DNA of 64,000 nt, from positions 1-64,000 of the forward strand of contig NZ_RJWA01000007.1 of NCBI RefSeq assembly GCF_003762835.1. The letters run 5' to 3'. Each line of letters begins with the position of its first letter. The first letter of the stretch is position 1. Source of the stretch: Micromonospora sp. HM5-17 (GTDB lineage: Bacteria; Actinomycetota; Actinomycetes; Mycobacteriales; Micromonosporaceae). The position numbers were made by a program, and so were the translations under genes. The notes below the pieces were generated by a model. That model was not told the origin of the DNA and did no database searches. It saw only the letters and a program-made list of their open reading frames with translations. This document shows, piece by piece, positions 1 to 10,143 of the stretch.

Positions 1-1321
1 CGCTCTCGTTCCGGCAGGTCACGCAGGTGCGGGATCGGCGAGGGCAGCAACCAGAGGACCCCGGCCAGGGCGCCGACGGTGGCGATCCACAGTGTCGGGC
101 GTACGCCGAGCGCGCTGCCGAGCGTGCCGCCGAGGAGCGCACCCACCGGTCGGATGCCGTAGTTGATGGTGCGTTTGACCCCGGTCACCCGGGCCAGCAG
201 CGGCTCCGGGATCACCGCGGTCTGCACCGCCCCGCTGGTGATGTCGAGCAGCATGACTCCGAGACCGGCGAGGAACTCCGCGGCCACGAGTGCGGCCAGC
301 ACCGCCCAGGTCGGGCCACCCGCGAGCGGCACCAGGAGCAGGGGCGCCGGGAAGAGGACGAAGCCCAGCACGACTGCCCGCCCGACGCCGAGGCGTCGGG
401 CCAGTCGGCCGGTGACCGTTGCGCCGAGGAGCGCGCCGAGCGCGCCGGCTCCGATCGCGAGGCCGAGCAGGCTGGGCGACAGGTTCAGTTCGGTGCTGGC
501 GTAGAGCACGAACAGCGCGTGGAACATGTAGTTGAACAGGTTCAGCGTCGTGGTGCCGAGCAGCGTCGCGCGGAGGATCCGGGACCGTACGACGAAGCCG
601 AGTCCCGCGCGGAGGCCGCGGCTCCCGCCTCCGGGATCGGCCGGTGCTGGCTCCGTGGGCCGGATCCGGGCCAGGAACAGGGCGGAGAGCAGGTACGACA
701 GGACGTCCACCAGCAGCGCGATCGGCGCGGTCAGGACCTGGACGAGCAGGCCGCCGAGGCTGGGGCCGGCGACGAACGACAGCGCGCGGCTGCTGCCGAT
801 CAGCGAGTTGGCATCGACGTAGTGCCTCCGGGCGACGAGCGACACGAAGAGCGTGCTGTGCGCCACCTCGAAGAGCACGGCGAGGGTGCCGGTCAGGAAG
901 GCCACGACGTAGAGCTGCTCCAGGGCGAGGACGTCGCACAGGTACGCCACGGGCACCACCGCCAGCAGCACGGCCCGGCCGAGGTCGGCGAGGACCATGA
1001 TCCGGCGCTTGCGTGGGTACCGGTCCAGCCAGGCCCCGACGACCAGGGGGAAGAGCAGGTTGGGCAGCATTGTCGCGGCGGTGAGGTAGCCCATCTCGGC
1101 GGGGCCGGCCCTGGTACCGAGGACGGCGACCAGCGGCAGGGCGAGCGTCAAGACCTGGTCGCCGAAGAGCGACACGGTCTGGGCCAACCAGTACCGCCGG
1201 AACTGCGGCTGTCGCAGCAGCGCGGGGGCCAGCGGCGGGGCCGGGAGGCCGAGAGGTCTGTCGCGGCCGGGGCGGGGGTGTCCGTGGTGTCGACCTCGAC
1301 CGCCCCTGGTCCGCTGTTCAT
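1..1321 (-). CDS. MFS transporter, 3' end outside window, apparent frameshift near the N-terminus
   Basis: Reading the minus strand gives a hydrophobic major facilitator protein. It opens with a typical TM1 (FRRYWLAQTVSLFGDQV) and has the loop-2/3 signature GAWLDRYPRKRRIMV; further helices include LVDVLSYLLSALFLARI and LAIGAGALGALLGATV. It resembles macrolide/drug-efflux MFS proteins. It is incomplete because no stop occurs before position 1. The only good start is an ATG overlapping the stop of the upstream regulator (ATGA at 1318-1321), but that frame leaves the MFS frame within about 20 codons; the MFS frame is entered near 1257-1275, beside C-rich runs. Either one base is missing from this sequence, the gene is broken, or translation starts at an internal GTG/TTG and loses part of TM1. 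A role in efflux controlled by the neighbouring regulator is inferred. Confidence 0.75.
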
Positions 1322-2067
1322 CGCGTCGATCCCCGGTCCGCCGACGCGGCGGGATCCGCCGAGGCGGCCGGCGTCGCGGCGGGCGCGCCGGGATCCGCGG
1401 GCTTCGGTGATGACGTCGCGGTTGCGGGCTCGGGCGACACCGCCGTACCCGGCGACGCGGCCGGGTCTGCCGGCACGGGCGACGGCGAGCCTGACGGCGG
1501 CGCCGGGTCTGCCGGTAGCACGAGCCGGATGAGGCTGATCGGTCGCGCTCCGTCGGGCCGCGCCGAGGGGTCGATCAGCCGGTCGTCGTACGCGGCCAGC
1601 AGCGCCTCGATCCGGCGGGTCAGCTCGGCCAGCTCCTCCGCCGTCAGGTACAGGAGGGCGTCGCTGAAGCCGGTCACCGCCCGCCACTCGGCCGGCTCGG
1701 CGGTCCGTCGGGCCAGGTGCTGGCGGGCCCGCTCCAGGTAGCGGTCGAGGATCACGCCGTTGAGCTGGTCGGTCGCCGCCCGGCCGGCCGGGTCGTCGGA
1801 GCCGTCGTCCCAGGAGGTGACCAGCGCCGTCGCCCGCCAGGGCCGTTCCCGCGCGTCGCCGCCGGGGACGCGCTCCGCGAGGCCGTACTTCGCGAGCTGC
1901 CGGAGATGGTACGAGCAGCTGGGCACGCTCTCCCCGAGCCGGTCGGCGGCCTGGGTGGCGGTCATCGGGCCCTCGCGGCGGAGCAGACCGACCAGGGCCA
2001 TCCGCAGCGGGTGCGCGTACCCCCGTAGGGCGCGGGGATCGGTCAGCCGGATGCTGGGTAGCGCCAT
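1318..2067 (-). CDS. ArsR-type winged-helix transcriptional regulator
   Basis: 249 residues. The N-terminal ~85 residues form a winged helix-turn-helix of the ArsR/helix_turn_helix_5 kind: HPLRMALVGLLRREGPMTA, then AADRLGESVPSCSYHLRQL as the recognition region, then a wing ending in ERPWRAT. The middle (about 90-170) is helical, as in regulators that control drug exporters. The last ~70 residues are a low-complexity Pro/Ala/Ser/Asp tail with no recognisable fold. The ATG start at 2067 lies directly beside an AT-rich inverted repeat, and its stop overlaps the start of the MFS gene, so the two form a regulator-exporter pair. Autorepression is inferred. The ligand cannot be told from the sequence. 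Confidence 0.85.
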   Translation of the reverse strand: MALPSIRLTDPRALRGYAHPLRMALVGLLRREGPMTATQAADRLGESVPSCSYHLRQLAKYGLAERVPGGDARERPWRATALVTSWDDGSDDPAGRAATDQLNGVILDRYLERARQHLARRTAEPAEWRAVTGFSDALLYLTAEELAELTRRIEALLAAYDDRLIDPSARPDGARPISLIRLVLPADPAPPSGSPSPVPADPAASPGTAVSPEPATATSSPKPADPGAPAATPAASADPAASADRGSTR

Positions 2068-2070
2068 ACC

Positions 2071-2100
2071 CTAAAGCTATCTTTAGAAAGAAAGCTTTAG
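2071..2100. promoter_or_regulatory. AT-rich inverted-repeat operator upstream of the ArsR-type regulator
   Basis: The block has 8-bp arms CTAAAGCT (2071-2078) and AGCTTTAG (2093-2100), which are perfect reverse complements. A third element, CTTTAG (2081-2086), also pairs with the left arm. It is strikingly AT-rich for this DNA, begins four bases before the regulator's ATG and faces rapZ on the other side. It is a likely autoregulatory operator and promoter region. Confidence 0.7.
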
Positions 2101-2192
2101 CAAATGACATACCCGGCCGCCGAGGCACGTCGGCTGCCCAAAACCCGGCGGGCGGGTAGATTACGTCTCCAGCCACAGCGGGAGGGTGGAGC

Positions 2193-3230
2193 GTGCACGA
2201 AACGCGGGTGGCGGCCGACGGGCCGCCGGCGGGTGAGCCGGCGGTGCCCGAAGCGCCCCGAACCGAACCACCCCAGCGCGGACCGGTCGGCACCGGAACG
2301 GCGGACCCGGACCGGATCCCGGTCGAGTCCTCGGGACCGGCCCCCTTGTCCGAGGACGGGCCGGCACGGTCGGACACCACGCTGGTCGTGGTGACCGGGG
2401 TCTCCGGCGGTGGTCGCAGCACCGTCGCCCGGGCGCTCGAGAACGTCGGCTTCTACGTCGTGGACAACCTGCCGCAGGCGCTCATGCTCGACATGGCCGA
2501 GCTGGCGTTCCGCGCCGGCGGCGCCGCCCGGCGTACGGCGATGGTGCTGGACGTGCGCAGTCGGGCCTTCTCCACCGACCTTGCCGGGGCGATCCGCGCC
2601 CTGAAGGACCGAGGCTTCCAACCCCGGGTCGTCTTCGTGGACGCCGACGACGAGGTGCTGATCCGCCGGTTCGAGAACGTCCGCCGCTCGCATCCGCTGC
2701 AGGGCGATGGCCGGCTCGCCGACGGGATCGCGATCGAACGCGGCCTGCTCGAGGAGGCCCGCGACCAGGCCGACGTGATCATCGACACCAGTCACCTGAA
2801 CGTGAACCAGCTCCGCCGCCGGGTGGAGGAGCTCTTCGGCGCCGAGGACGCCCGGCGGCTACGGGTCACCGTGCTCTCCTTCGGCTTCAAGTACGGCCTG
2901 CCGCCGGACGCCGACTTCGTGCTCGACACCCGCTTCCTGCCCAACCCCTACTGGGTGCCGGAGCTGCGTGAGCACACCGGCCGGGAGGAGGCGGTCAGCC
3001 GGTACGTTCTCGGCCAGGAGGGCGCCACCACCTTCGTCGAGACGTACACCCGGTTGATCAACGCGACCGCGCCCGGGTTCGAGCGCGAGGGGAAGCGCTA
3101 CCTGACCGTGGCGGTCGGCTGCACCGGCGGCAAGCACCGTAGCGTGGCGATCGCCGAGGAGCTCGCCACCCGGCTGCGCCAGACCCGGCTCGCGGCCAGC
3201 GCCCAGCACCGTGATCTGGGGCGCGAGTGA
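2193..3230 (+). CDS. rapZ: RapZ/YvcJ-family nucleotide-binding protein
   Basis: 345 residues. After a ~60-residue Pro/Gly/Glu-rich N-terminal extension comes a P-loop (GVSGGGRST, residues 69-77; Arg replaces the usual Lys, as I recall for actinobacterial members). The family C-terminal domain follows, with FGFKYGLPPDADFVLDTRF and the conserved GCTGGKHRSV near residue 305. E. coli RapZ binds a small RNA and guides RNase E to it; Bacillus YvcJ binds and hydrolyses nucleotides. The actinobacterial role is less clear. The GTG start at 2193 follows GGAGG by seven bases. Its stop overlaps yvcK (GTGA), and rapZ-yvcK-whiA is the usual order. uvrC, the common upstream partner, is absent here. Confidence 0.95.
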   Translation: MHETRVAADGPPAGEPAVPEAPRTEPPQRGPVGTGTADPDRIPVESSGPAPLSEDGPARSDTTLVVVTGVSGGGRSTVARALENVGFYVVDNLPQALMLDMAELAFRAGGAARRTAMVLDVRSRAFSTDLAGAIRALKDRGFQPRVVFVDADDEVLIRRFENVRRSHPLQGDGRLADGIAIERGLLEEARDQADVIIDTSHLNVNQLRRRVEELFGAEDARRLRVTVLSFGFKYGLPPDADFVLDTRFLPNPYWVPELREHTGREEAVSRYVLGQEGATTFVETYTRLINATAPGFEREGKRYLTVAVGCTGGKHRSVAIAEELATRLRQTRLAASAQHRDLGRE

Positions 3231-4192
3231 AACTCAAGGTCGTCGCATTCGGTGGCGGACACGGGCTGGCCGCGTCGTTGCGGGCGCTGCGACACTGCGC
3301 GCCCGAGCTGGAGCTGGAGATCACCGCAGTGGTGACGGTCGGTGACGACGGCGGCTCCAGCGGCCGGCTTCGGGCCGAGCGTGGCGCGCTGCCCCCGGGT
3401 GACCTGCGACAGGCGCTCGCCGCGCTGGCCGCGGACGAGGCGGACAGCCGGACCAGCGCCGCCCTGTTCCAGCACCGGTTCGCCACCGGCGGACCGGGGC
3501 GGGACCCGCTCGCCGGGCACACCGTCGGCAATCTGGTCCTCGTCGGGCTGATGGAACTGCTCGGTGACCCGGTGGCCGCGCTCGACCACGCGGGCCGGAT
3601 GGTGGGCGCCGTCGGTCGGGTGCTGCCGATGTCCTGCGAACCGGTGGGGATCGAGGCCCGGGTCCGGGGCGCCGACCCGCGTCGACCCCACGCCGTGCAG
3701 ACCGTACGTGGACAGCACGCGGTCGCGGTGACCGACGGCCGCGTCGAGCTGGTACGGCTCACCCCGGCCGGGCCCCGGGCCTGTCCGGAGGCGTTGGCGG
3801 CGGTTCGTGACGCCGACTGGCTGCTCTTCGGCCCGGGCAGCTGGTACACCAGCGTGATCCCGCACCTGTTGGTTCCGGAGCTGGCCGCCGCGATCGTCGC
3901 CAGCCCCGCCCGCCGGCTGGTCACACTCAACCTGGCCACCGAGGCGGAGACGCTCGGGCTCTCGCTCGCCGACCATCTGGCGGCGCTCACCTGGTATCTG
4001 CCGGAGCTCACCATCGACGTGGTAATCGCGGACGGGAAGGCGGTGGGTGACCCTGAACCTGTGCACCGTGCGGCAGAATCTCTGGGTGCGCGGCTCGTCC
4101 TCGCCCCGGTCGCCGTACCGGACGGTGGCCCTCGGCACGATCCCGCGGCGTTGGGCGCCGCGCTGGTGCCTCTCCTGGGCGCCGATCGTTAA
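3227..4192 (+). CDS. YvcK/CofD-like protein, gluconeogenesis factor family
   Basis: 321 residues of the CofD/YvcK fold: N-terminal [18 protein letters not shown], then [15 protein letters not shown], the [11 protein letters not shown] stretch and the late [15 protein letters not shown] motif that bind the nucleotide/sugar ligand. In Bacillus, YvcK binds UDP-GlcNAc and supports growth on gluconeogenic carbon and cell-wall homeostasis (the mycobacterial CuvA relative acts in cell wall and carbon use). It overlaps rapZ by four bases, so the two are translationally coupled, and it sits 53 bases before whiA. The short GTG start is fixed by this overlap. The chemistry, if any, is unproven in the family. 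Confidence 0.93.
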   Translation: MKLKVVAFGGGHGLAASLRALRHCAPELELEITAVVTVGDDGGSSGRLRAERGALPPGDLRQALAALAADEADSRTSAALFQHRFATGGPGRDPLAGHTVGNLVLVGLMELLGDPVAALDHAGRMVGAVGRVLPMSCEPVGIEARVRGADPRRPHAVQTVRGQHAVAVTDGRVELVRLTPAGPRACPEALAAVRDADWLLFGPGSWYTSVIPHLLVPELAAAIVASPARRLVTLNLATEAETLGLSLADHLAALTWYLPELTIDVVIADGKAVGDPEPVHRAAESLGARLVLAPVAVPDGGPRHDPAALGAALVPLLGADR

Positions 4193-4245
4193 GCACGTAC
4201 GAATCACCGGCATCCGCCGGAACCGGCCCACGAGGTGACGAGAAG

Positions 4246-5226
4246 ATGGCGATGACCGCTGCGGTCAAGGACGAACTGAGCCGGGTCGACGTGCCCAAGC
4301 CCTGTTGCCGCCGGGCGGAGATGGCGGCGCTGCTGCGCTTCGCCGGCGGCCTACACATCGTAGCCGGGCGGGTGGTGGTCGAGGCGGAACTCGACACCGG
4401 CGCGGTGGCCCGCCGGCTTCGTCGCGAGATTGCCGAGGTGTACGGCTACCCGAGCGAGATTCACGTTCTCGCCTCCGGCGGACTGCGCAAGGGCAGCCAC
4501 TACATCGTTCGGGTGGTCAAGGACGGCGAGGCCCTGGCCCGGCAGACCGGGCTGCTGGACGTCCGTGGGCGTCCGGTGCGCGGGCTGCCCCCGCACGTCG
4601 TGGCGTCCGGTGTCTGCTGTGCGGTCTCGGCCTGGCGCGGGGCGTTCATGGCCCACGGCTCGTTGACCGAGCCGGGCCGCTCCTGCGCGCTGGAGATCAC
4701 CTGCCCGGGGCCGGAGTCGGCGCTCGCCCTGGTCGGCGCCGCCCGGCGGATCGGCATCACCGCCAAGGCCCGTGAGGTGCGGGGCGTCGACCGCGTGGTG
4801 GTCAAGGACGGTGACGCGATCGCCGCGCTGCTCACCCGGCTCGGCGCGCACGCCAGCGTGCTCACCTGGGAGGAGCGGCGGGTACGCCGCGAGGTACGGG
4901 CGACCGCCAACCGCCTGGCGAACTTCGACGACGCGAACCTCCGTCGCTCGGCCCGGGCCGCGGTGGCCGCCGCCGCCCGGGTGACCCGGGCGTTGGAGAT
5001 CCTCGCCGACGACGCCCCCGACCACCTCACCTCCGCCGGGCGGCTGCGTCTGGAGCACCGGCAGGCGTCGCTGGAGGAACTCGGGGCGCTGGCCGACCCG
5101 CCGCTGACCAAGGACGCCATCGCCGGCCGGATCCGCCGGCTCCTGGCGCTGGCGGACAAGCGTGCCCGTGACCTCGGCATCCCGGACACCGAGGCGGCGG
5201 TCACTCCCGACATGCTCGCGGTGTGA
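4246..5226 (+). CDS. whiA: WhiA sporulation/cell-division transcription factor
   Basis: 326 residues. The N-terminal two thirds is the degenerate LAGLIDADG homing-endonuclease-like domain (start [13 protein letters not shown], then [18 protein letters not shown]), and the C-terminal ~100 residues are a helix-turn-helix with RTNxxN-like spacing ([18 protein letters not shown], then [22 protein letters not shown]). In Streptomyces WhiA acts with WhiB to start sporulation septation; in non-sporulating Gram-positives it affects division. ATG at 4246 is chosen because the family starts MAMTxxVKDELSR. It is co-oriented with rapZ-yvcK and is probably transcribed with them; a separate promoter cannot be excluded. 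Confidence 0.96.
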   Translation: MAMTAAVKDELSRVDVPKPCCRRAEMAALLRFAGGLHIVAGRVVVEAELDTGAVARRLRREIAEVYGYPSEIHVLASGGLRKGSHYIVRVVKDGEALARQTGLLDVRGRPVRGLPPHVVASGVCCAVSAWRGAFMAHGSLTEPGRSCALEITCPGPESALALVGAARRIGITAKAREVRGVDRVVVKDGDAIAALLTRLGAHASVLTWEERRVRREVRATANRLANFDDANLRRSARAAVAAAARVTRALEILADDAPDHLTSAGRLRLEHRQASLEELGALADPPLTKDAIAGRIRRLLALADKRARDLGIPDTEAAVTPDMLAV

Positions 5227-5334
5227 GACCAGCGGCGGTGTGATCCGACCGGTTCGGATTATCCCCCGACGCCGCGCGACGTTCCGCACTCGGATAGGGT
5301 CGCAGCGTACGGCGACGGGGCCGGAACCGGCTGA

Positions 5335-6465
<1,131 letters not shown>

Positions 6466-6502
6466 TCGCGCGGAGGAGGCTCGCGAACGGAGGACCGGTC
6501 CG

Positions 6503-7702
6503 GTGAGCATCCGAAACCTCGACGACCTGCTTGCCGAGGGAGTGTCAGGTCGGCGCGTCCTGGTGCGCGCCGACCTGAACGTGCCCCTCGACAAGGAGAC
6601 CGGCGCGATCACCGACGACGGCCGGATCCGCGCGGTGCTGCCGACGCTGACCGCGCTGCGGGACGCCGGGGCCGCGGTCATCGTCTGTTCCCACCTCGGC
6701 CGCCCCAAGGGCGCGCCCGACCCGAAGTACAGCCTGGCCCCGGTCGCCACCCGGCTCGGTGAGCTGCTCGGCACGCCGGTCGCGTTCGCCACGGACACCG
6801 TCGGGGAGTCCGCCCGGGCGACCGTCGAGGGGCTGTCCGGCGGCCAGGTCGCCCTGCTGGAGAACCTGCGGTTCAACCCGGGCGAGACCAGCAAGGACGA
6901 GGCCGAGCGGGGCGCCTTCGCCGACCAGCTCGCAGGGTTCGCCGAGTCGTACGTCGACGACGCGTTCGGCGCCGTGCACCGCAAGCACGCCAGTGTGTAC
7001 GACGTACCGGCCCGGCTGCCGCACGTGGCGGGCCGGCTGGTGCTGCGCGAGGTCGAGGTGCTGGCGAAGCTGCGCCACGAGCCCGACCGGCCGTACGTCG
7101 TGGTGCTCGGCGGCTCGAAGGTCTCGGACAAGCTGGGCGTGATCGAGGCGCTGCTGCCCACCGTCGACAAGCTGCTGATCGGTGGCGGCATGTGCTTCAC
7201 GTTCCTGCGCGCGCAGGGGCACGAGATCGGCAAGTCGCTCCTCGAGGAGGAGATGGTCGACACCTGCCGGCGGCTGCTGGAGCAGAACGCCGGCAAGATC
7301 CTGCTCCCGGTCGACGTCGTGGCGGCGACGGAGTTCAGCGCGGACGCCGAGCACGCGGCGGTGCCGGTCACCGAGATCCCGGCCGACCGGCTGGGGCTGG
7401 ACATCGGCCCGCGGACCGTCGCCGCGTTCGCCGACGCGATCGGGACCGCCCGGATGGTCTTCTGGAACGGGCCGATGGGCGTCTTCGAGCTGGCGCCGTT
7501 CGCCGCCGGCACGCGTGGGGTCGCCGAGTCGATCACCTCGGTGAAGGGCTTCACCGTCGTCGGTGGCGGGGACTCCGCCGCGGCGGTCCGGGCGCTCGGC
7601 CTCGACGAGTCGGCGTTCGGGCACATCTCCACCGGCGGGGGCGCCTCGCTGGAGTACCTGGAGGGCAAGGCCCTCCCCGGCATCGTCGCTCTGGAGAAGT
7701 AG
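6503..7702 (+). CDS. pgk: Phosphoglycerate kinase
   Basis: 399 residues. It transfers the acyl phosphate of 1,3-bisphosphoglycerate to ADP. Conserved parts visible are [13 protein letters not shown] (residues ~18-30), SHLGRPKG, the LLENLRF(N)PGE loop, [23 protein letters not shown] and the nucleotide-binding GGGDSAAAV near the C-terminus. GTG at 6503 follows GGAGGA by eight bases and gives the normal family length; the frame is open further upstream into the end of gap, but that part shows no family similarity. It lies 37 bases after gap and shares one base with tpiA (TAGTG), so the three are one transcript. Confidence 0.97.
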   Translation: MSIRNLDDLLAEGVSGRRVLVRADLNVPLDKETGAITDDGRIRAVLPTLTALRDAGAAVIVCSHLGRPKGAPDPKYSLAPVATRLGELLGTPVAFATDTVGESARATVEGLSGGQVALLENLRFNPGETSKDEAERGAFADQLAGFAESYVDDAFGAVHRKHASVYDVPARLPHVAGRLVLREVEVLAKLRHEPDRPYVVVLGGSKVSDKLGVIEALLPTVDKLLIGGGMCFTFLRAQGHEIGKSLLEEEMVDTCRRLLEQNAGKILLPVDVVAATEFSADAEHAAVPVTEIPADRLGLDIGPRTVAAFADAIGTARMVFWNGPMGVFELAPFAAGTRGVAESITSVKGFTVVGGGDSAAAVRALGLDESAFGHISTGGGASLEYLEGKALPGIVALEK

Positions 7703-8502
7703 TGGCCAGCACCCCCGCGCCCGCCCGCCGGCCGCTGATGGCGGGCAACTGGAAGATGAACCTCAACCACCGGGAAGCCAACCTGCTGATCCAGAAGCTG
7801 GCGGCCAGCCTCACGGAGCAGCAGTTGACCGACGTCGAGACGGTGGTGTTGCCTCCCTTCACCGACCTGCGCACCGTGCAGAGCGTGGTCGAGGGCGACA
7901 AACTGCTGATCGGCTACGGAGCGCAGGACCTGTCGCCGCACCAGTCCGGGGCGTACACCGGAGAGGTCTCCGGCGCGATGCTGGCCGCGCTCGGCTGCCA
8001 GTACGTCGTGGTCGGGCACTCCGAGCGGCGGACGTACCACCACGAGGACGACGCGCTGGTGAACGCCAAGGTCAAGGCGGCACTCGCGAACGAGCTGACC
8101 CCGATCCTCTGCGTCGGGGAGGGCCTGGACATCCGCGAGCGGGGCGAGCACGTGGCGTACGTGCGCGACCAGCTCGACGCCGCGCTGGCCGGGCTGGACG
8201 CCGCGCAGGTCCGGAAGGTGGTCGTCGCGTACGAGCCGGTCTGGGCGATTGGCACCGGCAAGACCGCCACCCCGGAGAACGCCCAGGAGGTCTGTGGCGC
8301 GATCCGGGCCCGCCTCGCCGAGCGGTACGACCGGGAGACCGCCGACCAGGTTCGGATCCTCTACGGCGGGTCGGTGAAGGCGGCCAATATCGCCGGTATC
8401 ATGGCGCAGCCCGACGTGGACGGCGCGCTGGTCGGCGGGGCGAGCCTGGACGCCGAGGAATTCGCGCAGATCTGCCGGTTCCCGGAGCACATCGCCCGCT
8501 GA
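7702..8502 (+). CDS. tpiA: Triosephosphate isomerase
   Basis: 266 residues of TIM barrel interconverting dihydroxyacetone phosphate and glyceraldehyde-3-phosphate. Catalytic residues sit in AGNWKMN (Lys, residues ~14-20), VVGHSERR (His) and [16 protein letters not shown] (Glu and loop 6). The phosphate-binding [10 protein letters not shown] and GGASLD are near the C-terminus. The GTG start shares its G with the pgk stop (TAGTG) and follows GGAG by five bases. An ATG at 7738 (MAGNWKMN) is the alternative start and would remove only a short extension. It completes the lower-glycolysis operon. Confidence 0.97.
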   Translation: MASTPAPARRPLMAGNWKMNLNHREANLLIQKLAASLTEQQLTDVETVVLPPFTDLRTVQSVVEGDKLLIGYGAQDLSPHQSGAYTGEVSGAMLAALGCQYVVVGHSERRTYHHEDDALVNAKVKAALANELTPILCVGEGLDIRERGEHVAYVRDQLDAALAGLDAAQVRKVVVAYEPVWAIGTGKTATPENAQEVCGAIRARLAERYDRETADQVRILYGGSVKAANIAGIMAQPDVDGALVGGASLDAEEFAQICRFPEHIAR

Positions 8503-8509
8503 CGGTCGC

Positions 8510-8515
8510 TATCCT
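8510..8515 (+). promoter_or_regulatory. Possible -10 box for secG
   Basis: TATCCT lies seven bases after the tpiA stop and 38 bases before the secG ATG. It fits the TAnnnT consensus of the housekeeping sigma factor. No good -35 element is visible, so this is a weak call and secG may also be read through from tpiA. Confidence 0.35.
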
Positions 8516-8553
8516 TGACGGGCCCCGCGTAGCTGAGAGGACTGACCCCTGCC

Positions 8554-8808
8554 ATGCCAACCTGGTTCGCATACACGTTGATCGTGTTGCTGGTCATCAC
8601 GAGCGTGCTGCTCACCTTGCTGATCCTGCTGCACCGGGGCAAGGGCGGCGGAATGTCGAGCATGTTCGGCGGGGGGGTCAGCTCCAGCCTGGCCGGCTCG
8701 TCGGTTGCCGAGAAGAACCTCGACCGGTACACCGTTCTGGTGGGTCTCGTCTGGTTCGCCTGCATCGTCGGGCTGGGCCTCTGGCTGCGGCTGGCCCAGA
8801 CCACCTGA
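8554..8808 (+). CDS. secG: Preprotein translocase subunit SecG
   Basis: 84 residues. TM1 is about residues 5-27 (AYTLIVLLVITSVLLTLLI), followed by the diagnostic cytoplasmic loop LLHRGKGGGMSSMFGGG, and TM2 is residues ~60-80 (TVLVGLVWFACIVGLGLWL). SecG is the small membrane partner of SecYE in the Sec channel. The ATG start and length match the family, and secG after tpiA and before rbpA is common in actinobacteria. The 51-base upstream gap holds a possible separate promoter. Confidence 0.96.
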   Translation: MPTWFAYTLIVLLVITSVLLTLLILLHRGKGGGMSSMFGGGVSSSLAGSSVAEKNLDRYTVLVGLVWFACIVGLGLWLRLAQTT

Positions 8809-8827
8809 CCCACCCAGGGCACACGAG

Positions 8828-8861
8828 CTGCGCGCGGTCCGCTACTGTGGGCCGCGCGCAG
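8828..8861 (+). terminator. Hairpin after secG overlapping a possible rbpA promoter
   Basis: CTGCGCGCGG (8828-8837) and CCGCGCGCAG (8852-8861) are perfect complements with a 14-base loop, 20 bases after the secG stop. There is no T-run, as is usual for such DNA. The loop contains TACTGT (8843-8848), a plausible -10 box for rbpA, so the element may end secG transcripts and start rbpA ones. Confidence 0.5.
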
Positions 8862-8932
8862 TCGTCTGCGCTTGCACCGCGTCATGCCGTTGCCCCACCG
8901 ACGGACCCCTCTGACGAACGGAGCGAGCAGTC

Positions 8933-9298
8933 GTGCCCAGTGGCAGCGCCATTCGTGGCAGCCGAGTCGGCGCCGGGCCAGCCCGGCCGCCAGAACGATG
9001 TGAACCCGCCCCCCGCCGATCGGTCACCTACTGGTGTGCCAACGGGCACACCGTGACGATCCGGCTGGCGCTCGAGGCGGAAACCCCGGAACTCTGGGAC
9101 TGCCCGCACTGCGGGCTGCCGGCCGGACAGGATCCGCACAACCCGCCAGGACGGCGGCGGACGGAGCCGTACAAGACGCACCTGGCGTACGTGAAGGAGC
9201 GGCGCAGCGAGGCGGACGCCGAGGCGCTGCTCGCCGAGGCACTGGCCGCGTTGCGCCAGCGCCGCGGCGAGCAGTCGTCGAACACGCCCGGCGGATAG
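8933..9298 (+). CDS. rbpA: RNA polymerase-binding protein RbpA
   Basis: 121 residues. The start SGSAIRGSRVGAGP is the basic linker/N-terminal tail; SVTYWCANGH and ELWDCPHCGLPAGQD form the zinc-binding core with the CxxC pair; the helical C-terminus (KTHLAYVKERRSEADAEALL) contacts sigma. RbpA stabilises the open complex with primary sigma factors in actinobacteria and affects rifampicin tolerance. The GTG start is preceded by GGAGCGAGCAGTC, a weak site. I found no GGAAT-type SigR promoter of the kind known upstream of Streptomyces rbpA. It ends 92 bases from the convergent pgl. Confidence 0.96.
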   Translation: MPSGSAIRGSRVGAGPARPPERCEPAPRRSVTYWCANGHTVTIRLALEAETPELWDCPHCGLPAGQDPHNPPGRRRTEPYKTHLAYVKERRSEADAEALLAEALAALRQRRGEQSSNTPGG

Positions 9299-9390
9299 GC
9301 CGGGAGGCCGGCGACTCGGCCGCCGGCCCGGGCGGTCGCACCCGGCCTGGCTGATCGCCGCCGGCCCGGGGGCGCCGTCGTCCCGGGCGG

Positions 9391-10143
9391 TCAGGAAACC
9401 GGCCGGACCTCGGCCGCCGCGGCCCGGTCCAGCAGCCACCGGGTGGCGCGGACGCCGTGCACCCCGGCGGCCGGTACCGAAGCCGCTCCGCCGGCGCCGA
9501 GCGCCGTCCGTACCGCCGCCGCCTTGTCGGCGCCGGCGGCGACCAGCCACACCTCCTGCGCGGTGTTGATCGTCGCCAGGGTCAGGGTGAGCCGGGTCGG
9601 CGGCGGTTTCGGGCTGTTCCGGACCGCCGCCACCGAACCGGCCGCCCCGCCGACCGGATGTCCCGGAAAGACCGAGGCGACGTGGCCGTCCTCGCCGACG
9701 CCCAACATCAGCACGTCGAAGCGTGGCAGCTCGGCCGCCCCGGCGGCCGCCGCCAGCTCGGCCGCGTACCGAGCAGCGGCGGCCTCCGGGTCGGCGCCGT
9801 CCGGACCGTCCGACGCCGGCATCGGGTGGACCCGCTCCGGCGCCAACGGCAGGACGTCGAGCAGCGCCGCCCGGGCCTGGGTCTCGTTGCGGTCCGGGTG
9901 ACCGGTGGGGAGGAACCGCTCGTCCCCCCACCAGACGTCGACCCGGGACCAGTCAACCGCGTCCCGGGCCGGCAGGTCACGGACGGCCCGATAGACCGCG
10001 GCGGCGATCCGCCCCCCGGTCAGCACGATGCTTGCCGTGCCCCGCTCCGCCTGCGCGTCGACCATGGCCACCAGCAGCCGGGCGGCGACCGTCTGGGCCA
10101 GGAGGTCGGGGCCGGCGTGCACCACCAGACTGGTCTCGCTCAC
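9391..10143 (-). CDS. pgl: 6-Phosphogluconolactonase
   Basis: 250 residues. It hydrolyses 6-phosphogluconolactone in the oxidative pentose-phosphate pathway. The DevB/Pgl signatures are VLTGGRIAAAVYRAV (residues ~40-54), DVWWGDERFLP, HPDRNETQARAAL and FDVLMLGVGEDGHVASVFPG. Its GTG start overlaps the opcA stop (GTGA), so it is coupled to opcA and is last of the tkt-tal-pgi-zwf-opcA-pgl run. The convergent rbpA ends 92 bases away; that gap holds GC-rich repeats but no hairpin I would name. Confidence 0.95.
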   Translation of the reverse strand: MSETSLVVHAGPDLLAQTVAARLLVAMVDAQAERGTASIVLTGGRIAAAVYRAVRDLPARDAVDWSRVDVWWGDERFLPTGHPDRNETQARAALLDVLPLAPERVHPMPASDGPDGADPEAAAARYAAELAAAAGAAELPRFDVLMLGVGEDGHVASVFPGHPVGGAAGSVAAVRNSPKPPPTRLTLTLATINTAQEVWLVAAGADKAAAVRTALGAGGAASVPAAGVHGVRATRWLLDRAAAAEVRPVS

